From assembly GCF_004402495.1 (NCBI RefSeq), contig NZ_SOFH01000005.1, positions 1 to 64,000 on the forward strand: a stretch of DNA of 64,000 nt. Direction: 5' to 3'. The number at the start of each line of letters is the position of its first letter. Within the stretch, counting starts at the first letter, position 1. The position numbers and the translations under genes are program-made. This document shows positions 58,570 to 64,000 of the stretch, in pieces. The notes beneath the pieces are model-generated. The model was not told the DNA's origin, did not search any database, and saw only the letters and a list, made by a program, of their open reading frames with translations. The stretch is from Cryobacterium sp. HLT2-28 (GTDB taxonomy: Bacteria; Actinomycetota; Actinomycetes; Actinomycetales; Microbacteriaceae).

Positions 58570-59868
58570 GTGAGCCTCCCCGCAGCCCCCAGGATGCGCC
58601 GTGATGCGGCGCGCCGCCCGGCTGAGCTGGGACTGAAGCAGAACCTCGCCCAGTTCCTGCTGCTCGTCGCCGTGAACGCGCTCGTCGGCGGCACGCTCGG
58701 CCAGGAGCGCACGGTGTTGCCGCTCCTGGCCGATCAGGTCTTCCACCTGGACCGCTACACGAGCGCCCTGACCTACATCATCGCCTTCGGCCTGGCGAAG
58801 GCGGGCACCAACTACTTCGCCGGCACCCTCTCCGACCGCTACGGTCGCAGGCCCGTGCTCATCGCCGGCTGGCTGATCGCCATCCCTGTACCTCTGCTGC
58901 TGATCTTCGGGCCCTCCTGGGAGTGGATCGTTGCGGCCAACCTCGTGCTCGGGATCAGCCAGGGCCTGACCTGGTCCACCACCGTGATGATGAAGATGGA
59001 CCTCGTCGGTCCGGAGCGGCGCGGATTGGCGATGGGCTTCAACGAGGCCGCCGGATACCTCGGCGTCGCCGGCACCGCGCTGGCCACCGGATACATCGCC
59101 TCCACGTCCGGGCTTCGCCCCGGCCCGTTTCTCCTCGGCGCCGCCTTCATCGCCCTGGGCCTCGGACTATCCGTCGCCTTCGTTCGGGAAACCCACCACC
59201 ATGCCAGGGCCGAGGCGGCCTCCCACGTCTCGGCGCACGCCGACGCCGGTGCCTCGCTCACCAACCGCCAGGTGTTCACGCTCACCAGCTTCCGGGACCG
59301 GTCCCTGTCCTCGGTGAGCCAGGCCGGCCTGGTCAACAACCTCAACGACGGCCTGGCCTGGGGACTGTTCCCCATCCTCTTCGCGGCGGCCGGCCTCAGC
59401 ATCGAACGCATCGGCATCCTCGCCGCCGTCTACCCTGCGGTCTGGGGCGCCGGCCAGCTCATCACCGGCGGTCTCTCCGACCGGATCGGCCGCAAATGGC
59501 TGATCGTGGGAGGGATGCTCGTCCAGGCCGTCGCGCTGGGCCTGACCGGTGTCGGCCAGGGTTTCGGCATCTGGCTGGCTGCCGCGGTGTTGCTCGGGGC
59601 CGGCACCGCCATGGTCTACCCGACCCTGCTGGCGGCCATCGGTGATGTCGCCCACCCCGAATGGCGCGCTCGCTCCGTGGGCATCTACCGACTGTGGCGT
59701 GACGGCGGGTTCGCAATCGGCGCCGTGCTCTCCGGGCTGCTCGCCGACGCTTTCGGCATTCCCAGCGCCATCCTGGTCGTGGCGGCCCTCACTGCCGCGT
59801 CCGGTGCGGTCGTCGCCGTGCGCATGCGCAGCAACGACTACGTTGAGATCCAGCATCTGGCGACGTGA
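58570..59868 (+). CDS. MFS transporter after thioredoxin
   Basis: 432-residue major-facilitator protein, twelve helices, with S-D-R-Y-G-R-R-P motif A after helix 2 and a second S-D-R-I-G-R-K after helix 8. The cargo is unknown. GTG 58570 is 23 bases after the thioredoxin stop, and ATG 58594 is the alternative; neither has a good RBS. Cotranscription with trxA places it under the CstR operators, so it could export sulfur compounds or relieve related stress. Confidence 0.83.
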   Translation: MSLPAAPRMRRDAARRPAELGLKQNLAQFLLLVAVNALVGGTLGQERTVLPLLADQVFHLDRYTSALTYIIAFGLAKAGTNYFAGTLSDRYGRRPVLIAGWLIAIPVPLLLIFGPSWEWIVAANLVLGISQGLTWSTTVMMKMDLVGPERRGLAMGFNEAAGYLGVAGTALATGYIASTSGLRPGPFLLGAAFIALGLGLSVAFVRETHHHARAEAASHVSAHADAGASLTNRQVFTLTSFRDRSLSSVSQAGLVNNLNDGLAWGLFPILFAAAGLSIERIGILAAVYPAVWGAGQLITGGLSDRIGRKWLIVGGMLVQAVALGLTGVGQGFGIWLAAAVLLGAGTAMVYPTLLAAIGDVAHPEWRARSVGIYRLWRDGGFAIGAVLSGLLADAFGIPSAILVVAALTAASGAVVAVRMRSNDYVEIQHLAT

Positions 59869-59891
59869 ACGGGCGGGACATGACGTGACCC

Positions 59892-61262
59892 CTAGCCTGC
59901 GGGGGCAGCCGTGACAGGCAGCCGGATGGAGATGATGGTTCCCTCGCCGGGCACCGACGTCGCCTCGATGGTGCCGCCGTGGCTGCTCACGATCTCACGC
60001 ACCAGGGCCAGGCCGATCCCTGAGCCGGCGACCTGCTCCGCCGCGCGGCCCCGCCACAGCCGGTCGAAAACGTGCGGGAGTTCATCCGGCGGAATGCCCG
60101 GACCGCTGTCAGCGACCCGGAGCACCGCCTGGCCGTGCTCGAGCGTGACCGTCAGTGCTACCCCGTCCCCCGGTCGGCAGTACCGGGCGCTATTGGCCAG
60201 CAGGTTGCCGACGGCCTGATGCAGGCGGTCGGCATCCGCCCGCACGAACGCGGGCCCACCCGGGTCGACAGTCAGATTCAGGTCCGCCGCCCGCAGCTGC
60301 GGCTCTCGGAGGGCGGATTCGTCACGGGCGATCTGCGCGAGGTCGACGGTGGAAAGGCGCATGGACAGCCCGGCGGTCTCCACCGCCGACAGCTCGGCCA
60401 GGTCGGCCACCACCCTCCCCAGACGGAGCGATTGGTCGTGCAGGCCGGCGAGGCCTTCCGGAGTGGGCTGCACCAGTCCATCGCGCAGTTCCTCCAGCCC
60501 CGCCTGCAGCGCCGCCAGCGGGGTGCGCAATTCGTGGGCCACGTCGGCCGTCAGATTCCGCCGATCACGATCGGACCGCACCACCGCATCCGCCATCCCA
60601 TTGAAGGCAACGGCCAGCTCGCCGAGCTCGCCCGGCCCCGGACCGGCTGCACGCGACTCTCGGTCCCCCGCGGTGAAGGAGCGTGCCGCATCGGTCATCC
60701 TCCGGATCGGCCGGACGAGCAGCCGAGTCACCAGCCAGCTCGCACCGAGTGCCACGATGAGCGCGACGACCGCGGCCATCGCGATCCACGACCAGGCGAC
60801 GTCGACCACCCGGGTTCCGGCCATGGCGCCGAAGTTCACCCGGACCGTGCCGACCTGGCCGCCATCGCTGAGGATCGGCGCGGTGACGACGTTCTGGCTC
60901 ATTCCGGCCCCCTGGCCCATTCCCTGACCGTTGGGGCGTCCGCCGCCGGATCCACTGGTCTGAACCATGTTGCCGTCCAGGTCGAGAACGGAGAGCCGGG
61001 CCGGCGCGGCGTCGGCGATCGCGATGGCCCGGCTCAGATCGGCCCGGTCCCAGCCACCGTCCCTCCGGTAGGCGTCGGCGGCGGCTGCTGCGGCTGCTGC
61101 TGCGATCTGCTCACGGTCGGCCTGCTCGGCCACCTGCACTCCCCGATCCACACCGATCACGGCCGCCCCGGTGAGCACGAGCACCGATGAGACGGCGACG
61201 AGGACGAAGGCGAGCAGGAGCCGCCGCCCGAGCGGCCCCAGTCCCAGGCCGACGGGGGTCAC
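59892..61262 (-). CDS. sensor histidine kinase with Met/Gly-rich sensor loop
   Basis: 456-residue membrane kinase: N-terminal helix, periplasmic region of about 120 residues, second helix, HAMP, then H-box V-A-H-E-L-R-T-P-L, N-box L-L-A-N-S-A-R-Y, G1 D-S-G-P-G-I-P and G-S-G-I-G-L-A-L. The sensor region has G-R-P-N-G-Q-G-M-G-Q-G-A-G-M-S-Q, Met-rich like metal-sensing loops. GTG 61262 overlaps the regulator stop (GTGA). Signal unknown. Confidence 0.93.
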   Translation of the reverse strand: MTPVGLGLGPLGRRLLLAFVLVAVSSVLVLTGAAVIGVDRGVQVAEQADREQIAAAAAAAAADAYRRDGGWDRADLSRAIAIADAAPARLSVLDLDGNMVQTSGSGGGRPNGQGMGQGAGMSQNVVTAPILSDGGQVGTVRVNFGAMAGTRVVDVAWSWIAMAAVVALIVALGASWLVTRLLVRPIRRMTDAARSFTAGDRESRAAGPGPGELGELAVAFNGMADAVVRSDRDRRNLTADVAHELRTPLAALQAGLEELRDGLVQPTPEGLAGLHDQSLRLGRVVADLAELSAVETAGLSMRLSTVDLAQIARDESALREPQLRAADLNLTVDPGGPAFVRADADRLHQAVGNLLANSARYCRPGDGVALTVTLEHGQAVLRVADSGPGIPPDELPHVFDRLWRGRAAEQVAGSGIGLALVREIVSSHGGTIEATSVPGEGTIISIRLPVTAAPAG

Positions 61263-61948
61263 GGTGTCTCGTCCTGGCGAAGCCCGAGCCGGTAGCCGAC
61301 GCCGAGCACGGTCTCCACCACGTCGGCTCCCGAGGCGCCGAGCTTGCGCCGGAGATTCTTGATGTGGGAGTCGATCGTGCGCTCGTAGCCCGCGTACTCG
61401 TAGCCGCGCACCCGGTTGACGAGTTCGTACCGCGAGTACACCCGGCCGGGCGCGGCGGCGACCGCGGCCAGGAGCCCCCATTCGGTAGGGGTCAGGTCGA
61501 GCAGTGCGCCGTCCAGCCAGGCCTTGTGTGACCCCTCGTCAATGCGAAGGCGGCTGTTCCCGTAGCTGACCGGACCGGCCTCGCCGGGCAGGCCGCTGTA
61601 GCGGTGCATCACGGCCTGCACGCGGAGCACCACCTCGGCGGGACTGAAGGGTTTGGTCACGTAGTCGTCCGCGCCCAGCTCGAGCCCGTGGATCCGGTCC
61701 TCCGTTGTGCTGCGGGCGGTCAGGACGATCACCGGCAGGTTACCCATTCCGTGGATCTCCCGCAGAATGTCCGTGCCGTCGATGTCGGGAAGGCCGAGGT
61801 CGAGGATCACCAGGTCGGCCGAGGCAAGCAGGCGCAGCGCCTCCGCGCCCGACGAGGTCGTGAGCACGGAAAACCCCGCCCGTTCCAGGTAGCGGCGGAG
61901 CACGTCCCGGATGTCGCGCTCATCCTCGACGACCAGCACTGTTGGCAT
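61259..61948 (-). CDS. OmpR-family response regulator
   Basis: 229 residues. Receiver domain with acidic pocket E-D-E, phospho-acceptor Asp in V-I-L-D-L-G-L-P-D, T in V-L-T-A-R and Lys in Y-V-T-K-P-F-S. C-terminal winged helix ends with R-T-I-D-S-H-I-K-N-L-R-R-K. Same operon as the kinase, first gene. It may act on the divergent DUF2202 gene 140 bases away. Confidence 0.95.
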   Translation of the reverse strand: MPTVLVVEDERDIRDVLRRYLERAGFSVLTTSSGAEALRLLASADLVILDLGLPDIDGTDILREIHGMGNLPVIVLTARSTTEDRIHGLELGADDYVTKPFSPAEVVLRVQAVMHRYSGLPGEAGPVSYGNSRLRIDEGSHKAWLDGALLDLTPTEWGLLAAVAAAPGRVYSRYELVNRVRGYEYAGYERTIDSHIKNLRRKLGASGADVVETVLGVGYRLGLRQDETP

Positions 61949-62087
61949 GACTTCACCCTATCCGTCAGGTCAGGCACGGATGCCGCGGCGCCGGATCTCC
62001 ACGCGATCTCCACACGCCCGACAGATCCCCTGCACGCGGCGGAGGGATCTTGTAGGGAGAAACAACCCCAAGCCCAAGGAGCACACC

Positions 62088-62864
62088 ATGCGCAAGAGAA
62101 TCATTGTCACCACGGCGATCGCCAGCGGAGTCGTCATCACCGCCCTCATTGCCACGCCGAGCATTGCGGCCATGAACCGGGGCGGAGACGCCCAGGGACC
62201 CGGCCCTGCAGTGACCAGCAGCCAGCCGTACGCCCATTCCGACGACATGCCCGGCCAGGCCGGCAACATGCACCGCGGCATGGGCGACAGCGCCGGTACC
62301 GGCATGGGCATGGGCATGGGCATGGGCGACGGTGTCGCCGACGGCACCGGCCCCGGCCCCGCAAACGGTGCCGGCATGCGGGGCGATCACGAACCCGGCC
62401 AGGGAATGGGAACCGGCATCGCCGACGTCGCCAGCGGCACAGTGACGGACGAGCAGAAGGCCGCGCTCACCGCGATGGCCGCGGAGGAGAAGCTGGCCCA
62501 CGACCTGTACATCACTTTCGCCGAGAAGTACGACGCCACGGTCTTCAGCCGGGTGGCGCAGTCGGAGACCAAGCACCTCGAGGTCGTTCGCACGCTCCTC
62601 GAGCGCTACGACATCACCGACCCGACCGTCGGACTGGAAGCAGGAAAGTTCCCGACCGATGCCGCCCAGAAGCTCTACGACACGCTCCTCAGCCAGGGCT
62701 CGGTCAGCCTGGACGCGGCGAGGGAAGCGGCCCGCACGGTCGAGACGACGGACATCGCCGATCTGACGGCAGCCTGGGAGGGAGTCACGGCTCCTGACGT
62801 GCTCGCGGTGTACGCGAACCTGCTCGCCGCCTCGCAGCACCACCTGACCGCATTCGGCGGCTAA
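62088..62864 (+). CDS. secreted DUF2202 ferritin-like protein, Met/His-rich
   Basis: 258-residue exported protein with Sec signal (I-A-S-G-V-V-I-T-A-L-I-A), a Met/Gly/His-rich linker (M-H-R-G-M-G-D and a four-fold G-M motif) and the DUF2202 ferritin-like helical domain (A-A-E-E-K-L-A-H-D-L-Y, S-E-T-K-H-L-E-V, L-L-A-A-S-Q-H-H). AAGGAG precedes ATG 62088. The Glu/His positions suggest a di-metal site. The linker could bind copper or silver. It is divergent from the two-component system and may be its target. Confidence 0.87.
   Translation: MRKRIIVTTAIASGVVITALIATPSIAAMNRGGDAQGPGPAVTSSQPYAHSDDMPGQAGNMHRGMGDSAGTGMGMGMGMGDGVADGTGPGPANGAGMRGDHEPGQGMGTGIADVASGTVTDEQKAALTAMAAEEKLAHDLYITFAEKYDATVFSRVAQSETKHLEVVRTLLERYDITDPTVGLEAGKFPTDAAQKLYDTLLSQGSVSLDAAREAARTVETTDIADLTAAWEGVTAPDVLAVYANLLAASQHHLTAFGG
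62301..62324. repeat. 6-bp tandem repeat in DUF2202 gene
   Basis: Four copies of GGCATG encode the G-M dipeptide run in the Met-rich linker. In-frame slippage would vary Met number without breaking the gene. Confidence 0.85.
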
Positions 62865-62882
62865 ACGGGAACACCACCCGTG

Positions 62883-62910
62883 AGGGGCGTCCACGACCGT
62901 GGACGCCCCT
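62883..62910. terminator. bidirectional hairpin terminator
   Basis: AGGGGCGTCCACG and CGTGGACGCCCCT form a 13-bp stem with a two-base centre (or shorter stem with a larger loop), between convergent DUF2202 and rhodanese-lipoprotein genes. Confidence 0.8.
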
Positions 62911-62943
62911 GACCCCTGTCCGCGAGGATCGGAGCCGACCGCG

Positions 62944-63309
62944 CTACGGGGTGGTGACGATGGCGAGGCCGGTCGAGCCGGCCGCTGCCGACATGGCACC
63001 GGCATCCGTCACGTGGGCGTAGCCCAATTCTCCCAGCCGGGCGGCGGCCGCCGCCGACCGATTGCCCGACTGGCAATAGACGACGTAGTTGCCGGACGTC
63101 GGCAGCGCCCTGATCCGGCTGTCGAAGTCGGGCGACTGCACGTCGATGTTGACGGCGCCGTCGAGGTGACCGGCCGCGTACTCCCCCGCGGTGCGCACGT
63201 CGATCACGACGGCATCGGCGGGCAGGGCTGCCGGCGCGGCGGACGAACATGCGGTCAGACCGAACAGGGCGGTGAGGACAAGGGCCAGGGTTGTGATCAC
63301 TGTTTTCAT
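62944..63309 (-). CDS. rhodanese-domain lipoprotein
   Basis: 121 residues. Lipobox L-T-A-C at the end of the signal peptide, then a rhodanese domain with V-I-D-V-R-T-A-G-E-Y and Y-C-Q-S-G-N-R-S (catalytic Cys). It handles sulfane sulfur on the outer face of the membrane. Two CstR operators precede it and the divergent SQR-like gene. The signal and location make it a partner for membrane sulfide oxidation. Confidence 0.92.
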   Translation of the reverse strand: MKTVITTLALVLTALFGLTACSSAAPAALPADAVVIDVRTAGEYAAGHLDGAVNIDVQSPDFDSRIRALPTSGNYVVYCQSGNRSAAAAARLGELGYAHVTDAGAMSAAAGSTGLAIVTTP

Positions 63310-63320
63310 CCTCCCATGCT

Positions 63321-63336
63321 ATACCCCCTAGGGTAT
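63321..63336. promoter_or_regulatory. CstR-type operator (rhodanese lipoprotein / SQR)
   Basis: ATACCCCCTAGGGTAT, near-perfect palindrome 11 bases upstream of the rhodanese-lipoprotein ATG. Confidence 0.85.
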
Positions 63337-63354
63337 CATGGGACCAAAGTCCCA

Positions 63355-63370
63355 ATACCCCCTGAGGTAT
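63355..63370. promoter_or_regulatory. CstR-type operator (SQR side)
   Basis: ATACCCCCTGAGGTAT, 34 bases from the previous site and 50 bases before the SQR-like ATG. Two sites at a divergent promoter, as at 54764/54783. Confidence 0.78.
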
Positions 63371-63420
63371 CAGAGTAGGTTCGAGTCAACAGCACGGTAA
63401 CTGGGATTGTGGGGTTTGAG

Positions 63421-64000
63421 ATGTCACGAGTCGTCATCCTGGGCGCGGGGGTCTCCGGGCACACCGCGGCGCTGTTCCTCAAGCGACGCCTGGGCAGGGA
63501 CCACGAGGTCGTCGTGGTGTCGCCCAACTCGCAGTGGAACTGGATCCCCTCGAACATCTGGGTCGGCGTCGGCAAGATGAGCCCCGACAGGGTGGTCTTC
63601 CCACTCGCCCCGATCTACCGGCGCAAGAAGATCGATTTCCGTCAGGCCAGGGCCGTCGCCCTGCGCCCGGAAGGTGATGCCGACAATCCCCAGGGCGCCG
63701 TCGACGTGGTCTACACCGATCCGAAGCGAGTCGGCCGGACCGAACGCATCCGCTACGACTACCTGATCAACGCCACCGGCCCCAAACTGAATTTCGCGGC
63801 GACCCCCGGGCTCGGCCCGGATGCCGGCAACACCGTCTCGGTCTGCACGCCCAGCCATGCCGTCGATGCCGCCGCGCACCTGGCCGCCGTCATCGAAAAG
63901 CTGAAAGCGGGCGAGCTCCAGACGCTGGTGATCGGGGTGGGTCACGGCACCTGCACTTGCGAGGGTGCAGCCTTCGAGTACGCGTTCAACGTCGAGCACG
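63421..64000 (+). CDS. sqr: sulfide:quinone oxidoreductase-like flavoprotein (partial)
   Basis: Runs off the window end after 193 codons. N-terminal FAD motif V-V-I-L-G-A-G-V-S-G-H-T-A-A, then N-W-I-P-S-N, Y-D-Y-L-I-N-A-T-G-P and, near the end, V-G-H-G-T-C-T-C-E-G-A-A-F-E-Y, which contains the Cys pair region of this SQR group. It oxidises sulfide to sulfane sulfur and passes electrons to quinone at the membrane. It is divergent from the rhodanese lipoprotein, both behind CstR operators. GTGGGG precedes ATG 63421. Rest of the protein lies beyond 64000. Confidence 0.9.
   Translation, partial: MSRVVILGAGVSGHTAALFLKRRLGRDHEVVVVSPNSQWNWIPSNIWVGVGKMSPDRVVFPLAPIYRRKKIDFRQARAVALRPEGDADNPQGAVDVVYTDPKRVGRTERIRYDYLINATGPKLNFAATPGLGPDAGNTVSVCTPSHAVDAAAHLAAVIEKLKAGELQTLVIGVGHGTCTCEGAAFEYAFNVEH

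Overview
The window is GC-rich, densely coded actinobacterial DNA. Gene content (ClpC-type unfoldase behind an HspR/HAIR-like site, LigD-type polymerase, sortase with a Cys-rich repeat protein, MhuD-like heme monooxygenase, DUF6230/DUF6114 pair, several probably leaderless genes) fits Actinomycetota. Overall style suggests Microbacteriaceae, but that family call is inference. No rRNA, tRNA, CRISPR array, phage or insertion sequence was seen. No stretch over 300 bases lacks a gene; the longest gaps (about 24.46-24.65, 26.37-26.59, 35.68-35.89 and 43.19-43.39 kb) hold promoters/leaders or a chitinase relic.

Layout. 0-9 kb, mostly minus strand: VOC protein, 4-alpha-glucanotransferase MalQ, SAM methyltransferase, LigD-type polymerase, a frameshifted lysozyme-like secreted protein, and ClpC-like ATPase. 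9-10 kb: DoxX-like protein and a tiny Cys-rich protein behind a perfect 16-bp palindrome. 10-16.3 kb: jetABC, an SMC-like (Wadjet/MksBEF-type) operon with no jetD nuclease beside it. 16.4-19.9 kb: ECF transporter with a lipoprotein, a single-chain T-A-A' fusion and an S component, convergent with metH (19.8-23.4 kb). 23.5-28.3 kb: two secreted lysozyme-like paralogs, a hydrolase and a family 2 glycosyltransferase. 28.3-30.9 kb: citrulline/ornithine genes (ctlX, ocd) with a divergent Lrp regulator. 30.9-36.9 kb: phosphatase, Cys-repeat surface protein with sortase, enzymes, GH18 relic, MhuD-like protein and a short AlkD-like protein. 36.9-45.2 kb: acyl-CoA ligase, LVIVD/PA secreted protein, DEAD-box helicase, TetR with the DUF6230/DUF6114 set. 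45.2-50.3 kb: membrane protein, DHA2 exporter with divergent TetR, thioredoxin-like protein, PhoX-like protein. 50.3-53.6 kb: copper-type envelope operon (CopC, PCuAC, DyP peroxidase, membrane protein).

53.6-64 kb is the most coherent block: a persulfide/sulfide-handling island. A CsoR-family regulator with Cys62 and Cys91 but without the copper-ligand histidine (CstR-like) sits with TauE/SafE exporter, single rhodanese, MBL-rhodanese (CstB-like), thioredoxin, rhodanese lipoprotein and an SQR-like flavoprotein that runs off the end. A 16-bp operator, roughly ATACCCC-N2-GGGGTAT, occurs at each promoter in the island (seven copies, one of them degenerate) and once more 45 kb away before the Cys-rich mini-protein, which ties that unknown gene to the same regulon. 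A two-component system and a Met-rich DUF2202 protein lie inside the island without an operator of their own.
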